Source: Alphaproteobacteria bacterium BRH_c36
Lineage (GTDB): Bacteria > Pseudomonadota > Alphaproteobacteria > Rhizobiales > Hyphomicrobiaceae
Direction of reading: 5' to 3'
DNA: 64,000 nucleotides
NCBI GenBank assembly: GCA_001516065.1
Contig: LOEV01000075.1
Location: 19,051 to 83,050, forward strand
Positions 23,669 to 32,262 of the stretch are shown piece after piece. The position numbers were made by a program, and so were the translations under genes. Numbering within the stretch: position 1 is the first letter of the stretch; every line of letters starts with the position of its first letter. Under the pieces are notes generated by a model. The model was not told where the DNA came from. It saw only the letters and a program-made list of their open reading frames with translations, and made no database searches.

Positions 23669-24636
23669 ATGATCAACTTGACTGGGGCGACCACGATGCT
23701 CAATTCGACCCCACGCCGTCCGACGGCGCCGCAAATCAGCCAGACGGATCGCGTATTCAAGGCGTGAATTTCCATCCTGCATCCGTCAAGAATTCAATGT
23801 CGGATGCAGGCGCCGTCCAACGAGCTCATGACGCCGCCCAGTCGATTGATGGAACACAAGACCTTTCGGAAGATTGGCCGCCGTACGGCGCCGTCGTCCT
23901 GACGACCGACGAGGCGCGGTTGTACCTTTACCGACACCACGACATCTTCCTCCGAGAGCGCTACACCCAACGCCTGGTGACCGATTACGAGAAGCTGGTT
24001 GGACGCCGGGTACCAAAAGACGGTGGGGGAGTGGAGCTTCAAATTACCCAAGCTTCACTTGATGAATATGCTCAGGCCAACCCACAGAAGAAAAACGCTA
24101 AGGACACCCCTCTGAACCCTGAAGACAAACTCTTCAATGACTTCAGAAGGCTTGCCGCGGAGAAAGGCTACAACGTCGCAATCGATGGCGACGTCCGCAC
24201 GCGTCCACAACCGCCCGCGCCCGACAACAACGCATCAGTCAGAGGCCACCAGACCCCCCAAGATCAAAGACCAGCAACAGAGCCAACCGTCTCCCATCCG
24301 CCCACGCCCGACCAGGAAACGGTTCCGGCGTCCTGGTATAAGGATGCGCTGGAGCGCGAAAAGCAGGCCATCGACCGATACCATCAAGTCCAAGACATCA
24401 ACATCAAACTCTACGAAACGCTCGATACAACTCATAACCGGCTCATTGATACACAGAAGCAACTCACCGCAATCGCAACGACGGTCGCCAACAAACTTGA
24501 AGGTTCGACGGAAATCCTCAAGGGCATCTCCGACGTCTTCCGCTCCTCCAAGAGTTCAGATGATCACCGCCCCCCGATCCCGATGGATGCAGCAGGGGAT
24601 AGCCGCTCGGGCGGTCACAACGCCGGTGGTGTATAA
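23665..24636 (+). CDS. Hypothetical protein, coiled-coil C-terminal half
   Basis: The start at 23665 overlaps the previous stop (ATGA). The 323-residue protein has an acidic N-terminal tail, a folded region 'RLYLYRHHDIFLRERYTQRL' and 'KLVGRRVPKDGGGVELQITQ', a Pro/Gln-rich linker, and a helical coiled-coil-like end ('EKQAIDRYHQVQDINIKLYE'). It may be a partition or mobilisation accessory protein; I cannot name it. Confidence 0.65.
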   Translation: MNDQLDWGDHDAQFDPTPSDGAANQPDGSRIQGVNFHPASVKNSMSDAGAVQRAHDAAQSIDGTQDLSEDWPPYGAVVLTTDEARLYLYRHHDIFLRERYTQRLVTDYEKLVGRRVPKDGGGVELQITQASLDEYAQANPQKKNAKDTPLNPEDKLFNDFRRLAAEKGYNVAIDGDVRTRPQPPAPDNNASVRGHQTPQDQRPATEPTVSHPPTPDQETVPASWYKDALEREKQAIDRYHQVQDINIKLYETLDTTHNRLIDTQKQLTAIATTVANKLEGSTEILKGISDVFRSSKSSDDHRPPIPMDAAGDSRSGGHNAGGV

Positions 24637-24637
24637 T
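24632..24637 (+). promoter_or_regulatory. Consensus TATAAT -10 box, 6 nt before the Rep-like start
   Basis: A perfect TATAAT ends 6 nt before the ATG at 24644, so transcription would begin at or next to the start codon and the mRNA would be leaderless. The -35 region is weak. Confidence 0.5.
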
Positions 24638-24643
24638 TTTCCT

Positions 24644-25006
24644 ATGGCTCAAGGTGCGAACAACCGCGACTTCAAAGGAGCGTTCATCCCAAAAGACGTC
24701 TGGTGCAATCCTGCGCTCAATGGCGACGCCAAATTGGTCTGGGGAGAGATTTTTGCCCTTGATAATGAATTTGGCTGCATCGCCTCCAATGAGCACTTCA
24801 TGGAAATGTTCGGCTGGAAGAACGAGCGCAAGGTTCAAAGAGAGATCAAGAAATTGACCGACCTCGGACTGATCTCAGTTGAGCAAGATAAGAGGAAAGA
24901 CCGGCGAACGATGAGGATCGTCGGCAAGTATCGCCATCTCGATAAGCGCCACATGGAAGACCTGGAAGCCATGCGCCTGGAACTCATTAGAAGTATGAAG
25001 CTGTAG
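24644..25006 (+). CDS. Small winged-helix replication-initiator-like protein
   Basis: This 120-residue protein reads 'FIPKDVWCNPALNGDAKLVW', 'EHFMEMFGWKNERKVQREIK' and 'LTDLGLISVEQDKRKDRRTM', the winged-helix layout of phage and plasmid replication initiators (helix-turn-helix_36-like). It has no Shine-Dalgarno site and starts 6 nt after a TATAAT. It lies immediately left of three 22-bp iterons and a DnaA box, which supports a role in starting or controlling replication. The track ORF (24137) is an in-frame extension. Confidence 0.7.
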   Translation: MAQGANNRDFKGAFIPKDVWCNPALNGDAKLVWGEIFALDNEFGCIASNEHFMEMFGWKNERKVQREIKKLTDLGLISVEQDKRKDRRTMRIVGKYRHLDKRHMEDLEAMRLELIRSMKL

Positions 25007-25020
25007 ATAACTTGGGTACT

Positions 25021-25090
25021 GTCGCCAGCTCCCGACAAAAATGTCGCCACCTGCCGACACGAAGGTCGCAGCCTTCCGACAAAAATGTCG
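25021..25090. repeat. Three tandem 22-bp iterons plus a partial fourth
   Basis: Units start at 25021, 25043 and 25065, with a fourth begun at 25087. Each has the form gtcgc(c/a)..ct.ccgaca..aa(t/g), a gtcg...cgac dyad followed by an A-rich spacer. Units 1 and 3 both end in ccgacaaaaat. The regular spacing (two helical turns) is what is expected of Rep-binding iterons. Confidence 0.8.
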
Positions 25091-25402
25091 TTTATACATA
25101 TTAGTTTACACTTTAGATTACAGAAAAGATTTCAAAACCCAATCAAATAAGAAATGTGGATAACCACAATCATTTCCAAAGGGCCTTCGTAATCCGACAA
25201 GAATGAAGCGTTTGAGAAGCAGGAGCGCGTCCAGACAAGCCCCGACAGCGCACAGAATCAATTCTCACGCGATTAAAAGCGACACCCGCCGATTTCCCTT
25301 ATTGAGAACATAACGTCGCTCTCGGGGCATCACAGAGCCTCATGTGCCGATCTCGGCTGAGCGAGTAGGGAAGTGCAGCGCGGTATGCTATAATTTCTAG
25401 AT
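25091..25402. other. Putative replication origin: AT-rich stretch with DnaA box
   Basis: After the iterons comes an AT-rich region (tttatacatattagtttaca and on to 25190), and at 25155-25163 a perfect DnaA box (tgtggataa). A promoter with an extended -10 (tgctataat, 25386-25394) closes the region. Rep-like gene, iterons, AT-rich DNA and DnaA box together look like an iteron-type oriV. Confidence 0.65.
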
Positions 25403-25564
25403 ATGGAACACGTTCAAACAAACAACAACGAACGTACGGATAATGAGCTTTTAGATGTTATTTACGAGCCAATTTACAACAGCCCTATCGTCGACATGAC
25501 CTACAACCATAATCTGCCGGTGATCCAGCTTGTCGAAGATCAGGAGGTATCAGAAATTCAGTGA
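25403..25564 (+). CDS. Small acidic ORF, 53 residues
   Basis: Not in the track. An extended -10 (tgcTATAAT, 25386-25394) ends 8 nt before the ATG, again a leaderless arrangement. The protein is acidic and hydrophilic ('MEHVQTNNNERTDNELLDVI', 'NLPVIQLVEDQEVSEIQ'), of low GC compared with the neighbours. It may be a small regulator or copy-control protein; unknown. Confidence 0.55.
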   Translation: MEHVQTNNNERTDNELLDVIYEPIYNSPIVDMTYNHNLPVIQLVEDQEVSEIQ

Positions 25565-25645
25565 GATTTAGCTTCCAAGCGACGATGGGTCGTAAATCAT
25601 AAATTGCACTAAACCGCTATCGCGGTAGCAGCCCGGCTTCCGATG

Positions 25646-25891
25646 TCACACTTCATCTTTGCCGCAGCAGGTGGCCGAACCGAGGCTCAAGCGTTCTTCT
25701 TGGATCGGCGGGCACGGAACATCGCCGTATGAGCAATAGACACAGCAGTCGCCCTTCTTTGGCTTCAGCTGAACGCCACATTTCTCGCAAACATACAGAT
25801 ACTGGCAGGCGTCCGTCGGCATCGTTCCTGTCCAGCGATGGCCGCACTCCGGGCATGTGATCGTCGAGTTGAACTGGATCATATCATTCAT
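25646..25891 (-). CDS. 'GDCC' zinc-ribbon protein, copy 1
   Basis: From the Met at 25891 (ribosome site ggagcgcgaga) the protein has about 81 residues: zinc ribbon 'ITCPECGHRWTGTMPTDACQ' with 'YVCEKCGVQLKPKKGDCCVY', then 'CSYGDVPCPPIQEE' and a last 'ATCCGKD'. Up to twelve cysteines. A sister protein lies at 46221-46448. Such proteins are widespread in metal-resistance loci, without known function; metal buffering or transfer is a guess. The track start (25936) is an extension. Confidence 0.8.
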   Translation of the reverse strand: MNDMIQFNSTITCPECGHRWTGTMPTDACQYLYVCEKCGVQLKPKKGDCCVYCSYGDVPCPPIQEERLSLGSATCCGKDEV

Positions 25892-26116
25892 TTCTCGCGC
25901 TCCGCCATTTGGTGCTGCTTCCACCCCTCGGCACATTCAGCCGGCGGATACCCTGCAGCAGGGAATGGCTCAACAGAGCCGTTTCGTAAGGGTCGCACAA
26001 GATTTCCTTTGCGACCCATAACGTGCCCGACCTCCACTGTCGTTCTAGGCTAACGGCATGGTTACGACTTTGCATGCTCGATTGCGTCTCCATTCGCTTC
26101 AAAAAGGAGACGATCG

Positions 26117-26980
26117 ATGCCACGGACCATTACGCCCTTACGCCAGCGCATGCTCGAAGACATGGCTCTCCGGAACATGTCGCCCAACACGCAGAAGGTC
26201 TACGTCTACGCCGTGGCGAACTTCGCCCGCTTTTTCGGAGTATCGCCAGACAAGCTCGGTCTTGAGGACATTCGGCTCTACAGATTGCATCTTATCGAGC
26301 GCGGGCTCAAAGCGACTTCGATCAATCCGATCGTCGGCGCGCTGCGCTTCTTCTATGGCGTCACTCTGGACCGTAAGGACATCGCAACCGATATCCCATT
26401 CGCACGCAAGGAGGATACACTCCCGGCCGTGCTCTCCGCTTCTGAGGTCATGCAGCTCCTAGAGGCGGTCAGCAGTCTCAAGATGCGTGTGGCGCTGACG
26501 ACGACATACGCTGCTGGATTGCGCGTATCCGAAGTCGTGACGCTCATGGCTAAGGACGTCAACAGCCGGCGCATGGTCCTTCACGTCCGCCAAGCCAAGG
26601 GACGCAAGGATCGCTACACATTACTCTCCGACCAGTTGCTTCTGATCCTGCGCCGCTACTACAAGATCTCACGACCGCAGCTTTATCTGTTCCCTGGCTC
26701 CGAGCCTTCACAGCCGCTGTCAACGCGTGCTGTGCAGCGTGCCTGCCGCAAGGCAGCCGACGAGGCCGGTCTCGGTAACAACGTTACCGTCCATACCTTG
26801 CGCCACAGCTTTGCAACCCACCTTTTGGAACAGGGCGTCGATATCCGGGTGATCCAACAACTTCTCGGCCACCGACATATCACCTCGACGGCACGCTACG
26901 CCCAGGTCGCAACGGATGCCATTCGACAGATCCAAAGTCCGCTGGAAAGACTCATAATCGACGAGAATCTGGCTTCGTGA
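26117..26980 (+). CDS. Tyrosine recombinase of the IS91-type element
   Basis: The 287-residue integrase has a SAM-like N-terminal domain ('YVYAVANFARFFGVSPDKLG') and a catalytic domain with Arg in 'YAAGLRVSEVV', Lys in 'VRQAKGRKDRYTLL', His-x-x-Arg in 'VHTLRHSFATHLLE', His in 'LLGHRHITST' and Tyr in 'ARYAQVATDA'. All catalytic residues are present. Such genes accompany many IS91 transposases. It ends 7 nt before the transposase. Confidence 0.92.
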   Translation: MPRTITPLRQRMLEDMALRNMSPNTQKVYVYAVANFARFFGVSPDKLGLEDIRLYRLHLIERGLKATSINPIVGALRFFYGVTLDRKDIATDIPFARKEDTLPAVLSASEVMQLLEAVSSLKMRVALTTTYAAGLRVSEVVTLMAKDVNSRRMVLHVRQAKGRKDRYTLLSDQLLLILRRYYKISRPQLYLFPGSEPSQPLSTRAVQRACRKAADEAGLGNNVTVHTLRHSFATHLLEQGVDIRVIQQLLGHRHITSTARYAQVATDAIRQIQSPLERLIIDENLAS

Positions 26981-26987
26981 GCCGACG

Positions 26988-28187
26988 ATGCCCCACTCAA
27001 ATCTGGAGGTGGCGGACATCTTCCGCCGCCACGGTCAGGCTTGGCGTGCCGCCAACGCGCAGCATCTGAGCCGCACGCAGCGGCGCGTCATGACGGCGAT
27101 CGAGATCTGTCGAACAGCCGAACTCGGCGGTCATGTCGAGCGCTGCGAAGACTGCGCACACACTCGCATTGCCTATAACTCCTGTCGCAACCGCCACTGC
27201 CCAAAGTGCCAGTGGCGGGCAGCCGAAGCATGGCTGGAGGCGCGCAGGGCCGAGCTGCTGCCGGTACCCTATTTCCACGTTGTGTTCACGCTGCCAGCAG
27301 CACTGCGCCCGATCGCCTACCAGAACAAGGACAAGGTCTACGGCCTCCTGTTCAAGGCCGCAGCCGAGACACTAACCACGATCGCCGCCGACAAGAAACA
27401 CTTGGGCGCCAATATCGGCGTCACCGCTGTGCTGCATACGTGGGGACAGAACCTTGACCATCATCCGCACGTGCATTGCATCGTGCCAGGCGGCGGCATT
27501 TCAACAGAAGGTAATCGTTGGGTATCGTGCAGACCCAATTTCTTCCTGCCGGTGCGTGTGCTGTCACGTCTGTTCCGGCGCCTGTTTCTCGAAGGCTTGA
27601 AGAGGCTGCACGTTGCCGGAGACCTCCGATTCTTTAGTGATCTGTCCGAACTTGGAGATACCGCCGCTTTCGAAGAGTTTCTGGCGCTGCAGCGGCGAAC
27701 AGAATGGGTGGTTTACGCAAAAGAACCGTTTGCTGGCCCAAAGCAGGTGCTGGCCTATCTCGCCCGTTACACCCATCGGGTCGCGATCTCCAACCGCCGC
27801 CTTGTCTCCCTTGGCGACGATCACGTCCATTTCCGATGGCAAGACTACCGCGCGAACGGACGGACCAAACACAAGATCATGGAGCTTACCCCTGGGGAGT
27901 TCATGCGCCGATTTCTGCTCCACGTTCTGCCCGACCGTTTCCACCGAATCCGGCATTATGGTCTGTTTGCAAACTCTCATCGGGCGCAAATGCTTGCGCG
28001 CTGCCGCGAACTTCTCAAGCAGACGATCGATACCCAACCAACCGTTGAGAACGAGGAACAACAGGCAAACGCAGAACCTCCCCCCTGCCCTTGTTGCGGC
28101 GGTCGCATGAAGATCATCGAGACATTCGAACGCGGACGCACGCCGCGCTCCGTCCGCCCATCGCCCGAAATCCTCGATACATCATGA
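26988..28187 (+). CDS. IS91-family HUH transposase
   Basis: The 399-residue protein has an N-terminal zinc-binding region ('HVERCEDCAHTRIAYNSCRN', 'HCPKCQ'), the HUH motif in 'QNLDHHPHVHCIVPGGG', and the Tyr region 'VLAYLARYTHRVAISNRRL'. A C-terminal Cys cluster ('PPCPCCGGRMKI') follows. It nicks and transfers single strands in rolling-circle transposition. Full length, no frameshift. Confidence 0.93.
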   Translation: MPHSNLEVADIFRRHGQAWRAANAQHLSRTQRRVMTAIEICRTAELGGHVERCEDCAHTRIAYNSCRNRHCPKCQWRAAEAWLEARRAELLPVPYFHVVFTLPAALRPIAYQNKDKVYGLLFKAAAETLTTIAADKKHLGANIGVTAVLHTWGQNLDHHPHVHCIVPGGGISTEGNRWVSCRPNFFLPVRVLSRLFRRLFLEGLKRLHVAGDLRFFSDLSELGDTAAFEEFLALQRRTEWVVYAKEPFAGPKQVLAYLARYTHRVAISNRRLVSLGDDHVHFRWQDYRANGRTKHKIMELTPGEFMRRFLLHVLPDRFHRIRHYGLFANSHRAQMLARCRELLKQTIDTQPTVENEEQQANAEPPPCPCCGGRMKIIETFERGRTPRSVRPSPEILDTS

Positions 28188-28436
28188 GCCGCTGCCGGAC
28201 AGACAAAGCACGTAACGATGTCCCGCCTGGTTGGCTTTTGACCGGGACCCCTATCGCTCGTCCCCGCGACCACAAACGCGCTTGCCGCTCGAACAGTGCC
28301 ACCGACAAACCGGTCAGCCGAAAGCTCTGGAACCACGATGCGGGCACCGACCACCCACTTCTACCGCTGTTATGGGGATCGATAATTCTGCTCGTGCCAC
28401 CCTACAAAACGACGATCATTGAACAATCCCCATAGG
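28188..28436. other. Right end of the IS91-type element
   Basis: No gene. The end carries the inverted repeat tatggggat / atccccata, the likely terminus hairpin. Confidence 0.4.
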
Positions 28437-28660
28437 CTATCACGCGCCGCCCGCGGTTTCGTGCAATAGAGTTTCTGCAACGCCTTCAGCACTGCAGAGC
28501 ACGTGCTCTTCGTTACCGCGTCCGACATCGCAGAAACCTCCTAATTGTGCGACGCTGGACATATCGCTCAACAGAGCCCTTTCCTGCTACTTCATTCGCT
28601 TCATAAATATTGTCCGAATTATATAATTCCAGTTCCGCCTTTTCCCAGGCCACCATTGCA

Positions 28661-28688
28661 TTGCAAAAACCAGCTACTGTTGTATCAT
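28661..28688 (+). promoter_or_regulatory. Promoter TTGCAA-16-TATCAT
   Basis: A -35 TTGCAA at 28661-28666 and a -10 TATCAT at 28683-28688 are 16 nt apart, ending 8 nt before the ATG at 28697. A leaderless start is again predicted. Confidence 0.55.
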
Positions 28689-28696
28689 TCTCATAT

Positions 28697-28900
28697 ATGG
28701 CTGAAATCACTATCAAACTATATAAGGCTCTGCTCGCTGCCGGCGTTGATGAGCCAACTGCCTCAACCGTATCTGAAGAAGTTGAAGGCCGCGACAAAGC
28801 CATCGCGCTGCTCACCGCGAGGGTCAACATGGTCCTTGCGCTCAATGTCGCTATGTTCGCTGGCGTGCTGGTCTTACTGCTCGATAAACTCATCGGCTAA
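28697..28900 (+). CDS. Small single-TM protein
   Basis: The true start is the ATG at 28697 with a good promoter 8 nt before; the track extension is upstream sequence. The protein has 67 residues: an amphipathic helical first half ('MAEITIKLYKALLAAGVDEP', 'EEVEGRDKAIALLTARV') and one membrane helix ('LALNVAMFAGVLVLLLDKLI'). The design resembles phage and mobile-element small proteins with a membrane anchor. Function unknown. Confidence 0.6.
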   Translation: MAEITIKLYKALLAAGVDEPTASTVSEEVEGRDKAIALLTARVNMVLALNVAMFAGVLVLLLDKLIG

Positions 28901-29473
28901 TTTTCAACGACAGAGCACAAGAGCGGCACCGCTGAGGCAATTAATTGCCAGAACGCGTCCTGGACCTGCTTCCATCGCAAGATCGCGATTTGACCCAGAT
29001 CCTCCCCTAACCCGGCCGTAGTCGTGTCCGCAGCTCATCAGGTTGCGTGAGCCCTGCCGTTACGGGTAATCGTCTCCGTCGGGCCATATTGAGTCATCAC
29101 ACCATGATCTCCCCGCAGACTTGGCCATCGAAACTTGATCCCAGAAGCTGCCATCGATCGATCTCGGCTTGACCGGGCCGAAACGGCGCCCGAAAATGTC
29201 GGTAATCGGTGGTAGTCCGGTCGTCAACATTTCGGGCTGAAGTGCACCGCCGAGTTCGCGTTGCCGGGAGCAATCCGCATGGCGGCCGCTGCACCCTGAA
29301 AGCAGAAAGTCAGCGCACGACGCGAATGACCCACTACGGACTCTGTGCTCGTGCGCAACACTCATGTGGCAGATGGAGTCGCGTGCGGGTAGCCTCGACT
29401 TTGCAGCGCACAATTCTCCCGGGTCAGCCGCCCGCATGGTTCTCGTCAGCTTTACCTCCGAGACGGTTTTCGT
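28901..29473. other. Degenerate stretch before the group II intron
   Basis: No convincing gene. The minus-strand frame 29060-29509 includes 'LPPITDIFGRRFGPVKPRSI' and 'DGSFWDQVSMAKSAG' which look protein-like but have no start, no ribosome site and no known family; this may be a decayed repeat or gene remnant. Confidence 0.35.
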
Positions 29474-29838
29474 GTGCGCCGGGAGACCGGCAAGAAGTAG
29501 GAGGTGCAAGTCCTCTGCAGTGAAGGATTAGCGAACCACACTGGCCCCGAGTCATGCGCAGGCGTCCGTGAGGGCGGCGGCGAAGCGTTGACAGGGGAGT
29601 GCATAGGCCAGCCATGGAGCCGCGAAATGGTCTTTTCCCGGGTGCCGACGCCGTACGAAAGTCGGAAGGCAACACAGATGGGCGCGTCAATCGCGAGTGC
29701 CCGGCTGACCCGGTGCGGTCAGAGACCCTGGCATGTGCAGACGCTTCTTGTGCGGGAACCGGGAGATCTCGCGCGTCGGTCGGCGGCGCCCTCACGGGTG
29801 TCGGCCGGCCCGCATCGGGAAGGCAGGTGCCGAAGCCG

Positions 29839-31326
29839 ATGATGAACGACCGCGAGAAGTCACACTCCGCCATAGTAGCTGCGAAGCCGACGAACAACGC
29901 CGCGGTGTCCAAAACCGCGGCCGCGGAGCCGGTGGAGCCAAGGGCGGGGACCAAGAGGAACACGGGTGAGCAAAGCACGCACCGGACTCTGAGCCGGGCT
30001 CGCGTGACCCAGGCGCTCAGCCGTGTACGGCAAGCCGCAAGGCAACGGAAGAAGGAGAGGTTCACCTCGCTCCTCCATCACATCAGCGTCAACCTGCTCC
30101 GGGAATCGTTCCTCGCGCTCAAGCGCGATGCCGCCCCTGGCGCCGATGGCGTCACGTGGAAGGCCTACGCTGCTGATCTCGAGTGCAACCTCGTCGATCT
30201 GCATGCACGGGTTCATCGGGGAGCCTATCGGGCGCAACCGTCTCGCCGGACGTATATTCCGAAGGCGGATGGCAAGCAGCGCCCGCTGGCGGTGGCGGCA
30301 CTCGAGGACAAGATCGTCCAGAGAGCGGCCGCCGCGGTGCTGAACTCGATCTACGAGGAGGACTTCCTCGGGTTCAGCTACGGGTTCCGGCCGGGGCGCG
30401 GACAGCACGATGCGCTGGACGCTCTTGCGGTTGGGATCACCAGTAAGAAGGTGTGCTTCATTCTCGACGCCGATGTGCGCTCGTTCTTTGATTCGGTCAG
30501 TCAGTCCTGGCTCGTCCGTTTCCTGGAGCACCGCATCGGCGACCCGCGCATCATCCGCCTGATCAGCAAGTGGCTGAAGGCGGGTGTTCTGGAGGACGGG
30601 ATCGTCACGACGAGTGAGACGGGGACGGGGCAGGGCTCGGTGATCTCGCCGTTACTGGCCAACGTCTATCTTCACTACGTGTTCGACCTCTGGGCCAATC
30701 GCTGGCGACAGCGGGAGGCCAAGGGTGACATGGTCATCGTGAGGTATGCCGACGACATCGTCGTCGGTTTCCAGCATGAGCATGAAGCTCGGCGCTTCTG
30801 GGATGCAATGCGCGGTCGTTTTGAGGAGTTCGCGCTATCGCTTCATCCGCACAAGACACGCCTCATGGAGTTTGGACGCTTCGCGGCGTACAGACGCGCA
30901 AGGCGCGGTCTTGGCAAACCGGAGACCTTCAATTTCCTGGGTTTCACCCACATATCCGGGCGCTCGCGTCGCGGCACATTCCAACTGCAGCGCCACACCC
31001 GGCGCGACCGTATGCGAGCACGGCTCAAGGAGATCAAGGAGGAGTTGCGACGGCGCATGCACCAGCCGATCCCTGTGCAAGGGCGTTGGCTGGCGCAGGT
31101 CGTCAGAGGATACTTTGCCTATCACGCCGTTCCTACGAACGCGCGCAAGATGGGCGCTTTCCGACGTCATGTGGTCCGTCTCTGGTTGCGCACGCTGCGG
31201 CGACGCAGCCAGCGCCGCGGTCTAACGTGGGACCGGATCGACCGACTGGCGGACAAGTGGCTCCCGAAACCGAAAATCCTTCACCCCTGGCCGGACCAGC
31301 GCTTCGCCGTCAGACACTCAAGGTAA
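29839..31326 (+). CDS. ltrA: Group II intron reverse transcriptase/maturase
   Basis: The track start (GTG at 29599) lies in intron RNA structure; the ATG at 29839 gives 495 residues. RT blocks are clear: 'LRESFLALKRDAAPGADGVT', 'IPKADGKQRPLAVAALEDKI', 'FLGFSYGFRPGRGQHDAL', 'GTGQGSVISPLLANVYLHYV' and the active site 'VIVRYADDIVVGF'. The maturase (GIIM) region with 'WLAQVVRGYFAYHAVP' follows. No HNH endonuclease domain is present after it, so it is an endonuclease-minus type. It splices and moves the intron. Confidence 0.93.
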   Translation: MMNDREKSHSAIVAAKPTNNAAVSKTAAAEPVEPRAGTKRNTGEQSTHRTLSRARVTQALSRVRQAARQRKKERFTSLLHHISVNLLRESFLALKRDAAPGADGVTWKAYAADLECNLVDLHARVHRGAYRAQPSRRTYIPKADGKQRPLAVAALEDKIVQRAAAAVLNSIYEEDFLGFSYGFRPGRGQHDALDALAVGITSKKVCFILDADVRSFFDSVSQSWLVRFLEHRIGDPRIIRLISKWLKAGVLEDGIVTTSETGTGQGSVISPLLANVYLHYVFDLWANRWRQREAKGDMVIVRYADDIVVGFQHEHEARRFWDAMRGRFEEFALSLHPHKTRLMEFGRFAAYRRARRGLGKPETFNFLGFTHISGRSRRGTFQLQRHTRRDRMRARLKEIKEELRRRMHQPIPVQGRWLAQVVRGYFAYHAVPTNARKMGAFRRHVVRLWLRTLRRRSQRRGLTWDRIDRLADKWLPKPKILHPWPDQRFAVRHSR

Positions 31327-31399
31327 GAACCGGATGCGGGAATCCCGCCCGTCCGGGTCTGTGCGGGGGGCGGCTGGCAACAGCCGTCCCTACCGCGAT
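31327..31399 (+). ncRNA. Group II intron domains V and VI
   Basis: Domain V is seen as 'gaaccggatgcgggaatc' pairing with 'cgcccgtccgggtctg'; domain VI follows with the ggcggc/gccgtc stem and the bulged A region 'ccctaccgcgat', ending in AT as expected for the 3' splice site. Confidence 0.75.
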
Positions 31400-31617
31400 T
31401 CTCCTTGGCGCTCCGGGCCAAAAGGGTGAATGGCGGTCTCGGCGATCTTGACGTGGCTGCTTCTCCGCTAGCTGATGCGATAGCGGACAATCGTCTTGCT
31501 GTTGCAGGTTATGCAAGAAGCACCCAGTCCGCCAACCAAGTGCTGCGGTCGTGGCTTATGGTGAATATTGTCAGTGCTGCTTCTGCTTCATCCCAGCAAC
31601 ACTTCCGAACCGTTTGA
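31400..31617. other. 3' exon side of the intron, no gene
   Basis: No coding feature supported. The intron therefore appears to sit in non-coding DNA. Confidence 0.4.
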
Positions 31618-32163
31618 ATGGCTGCACAAGTCTTGCGGCTTGACAAGCATTGGCGAACGATGTCTCGTCCAGCAATGACATTCGCACCGCCACAAAGACG
31701 GTTGTATGCGACGCTGCGGCGCGTCTTGGCGAGCCTTCTGGTTTGCCTGATGCTGCCTGGCTCGATTGCTGACGCCAGTTCATTCGTGTGGTGCTTTTCA
31801 GATAGCGGGCACTTCGCCATCGAAGCATGCACCGGTCCAGTATGCCACGGGGACCAACTCGATCGCGCCAAGGGTCAATTTGGCGAGCAGGCTGAACGGG
31901 CCCGGCTCATCGAGCAACACCACGCGGATTGCGTTGACGTCAAGTTACTGCCCACTGCGGCTTTGGCCAGCGCTCGATCGGCCAACTTCGTTGGCGAAAT
32001 TCTCGATTTTGACGAGGCTGTACCGCCACATCTGGTGCCGTATAATTCACACATTACAGCGCTTCTTAATTCAGCCTCCAGTTCTAGTGCCCGGTCGACA
32101 ATCGATTGTCGGCGGACGAATCCAATCGTTCTGCTTCGGCGCGTTACCGTTCTTCGAATCTGA
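31618..32163 (+). CDS. Hypothetical exported protein ahead of the czc operon
   Basis: The protein (181 residues from 31618, or 167 from the Met at 31660) has a signal-like hydrophobic stretch ('LASLLVCLMLPGSIADASS') and several cysteines ('EACTGPVCHGD', 'HHADCVDV') in the exported part. No named family. It stands in the same place relative to the efflux operon as the exported hypothetical at 978 does to cus; a metal-linked periplasmic role is inferred. Confidence 0.5.
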   Translation: MAAQVLRLDKHWRTMSRPAMTFAPPQRRLYATLRRVLASLLVCLMLPGSIADASSFVWCFSDSGHFAIEACTGPVCHGDQLDRAKGQFGEQAERARLIEQHHADCVDVKLLPTAALASARSANFVGEILDFDEAVPPHLVPYNSHITALLNSASSSSARSTIDCRRTNPIVLLRRVTVLRI

Positions 32164-32262
32164 CACTCCCCACTCATGACGAAGTGTGTCGCATCGGCGA
32201 GAACCAGCTTAAGCTGGCCCTCCTCCGGGCGGCCTCATTACGCATGACTGGGAGAGATCACC

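Larger units (their letters stand above)
25985..28436 (+). mobile_element. IS91-type element with tyrosine recombinase and HUH transposase
   Basis: Two adjacent plus-strand genes (recombinase, HUH transposase) are flanked by hairpins: gggtcgca/tgcgaccc at 25990-26017 on the left, and tatggggat/atccccata at 28373-28433 on the right. IS91-type elements move by rolling circle and have hairpin-bearing ends instead of inverted repeats. The ends are approximate. Confidence 0.65.
29474..31399 (+). mobile_element. Group II intron with encoded maturase
   Basis: The 5' end matches GTGCGCC followed by the conserved 'agaagtaggaggtgcaagtc' region; the 3' end is domain V/VI and 'ctaccgcgat'. A full-length reverse transcriptase/maturase lies in domain IV. 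The intron is about 1.93 kb. Exact boundaries are set by comparison with remembered members of this intron class. Confidence 0.82.

Noticed and set aside
24137-24643. In-frame extension of the Rep-like ORF from 24137
   Set aside because: It overlaps the coding frame of the preceding gene and has Ser/Arg/Thr-rich sequence; the promoter at 24632 makes 24644 the start.
25021-25090. CRISPR array
   Set aside because: Three 22-bp units directly abutting with no unique spacers; no cas genes. They are iterons, not CRISPR repeats.
29060-29509. 149-residue minus-strand ORF before the intron
   Set aside because: It overlaps the intron 5' end, has no ribosome site, and only its middle looks protein-like.
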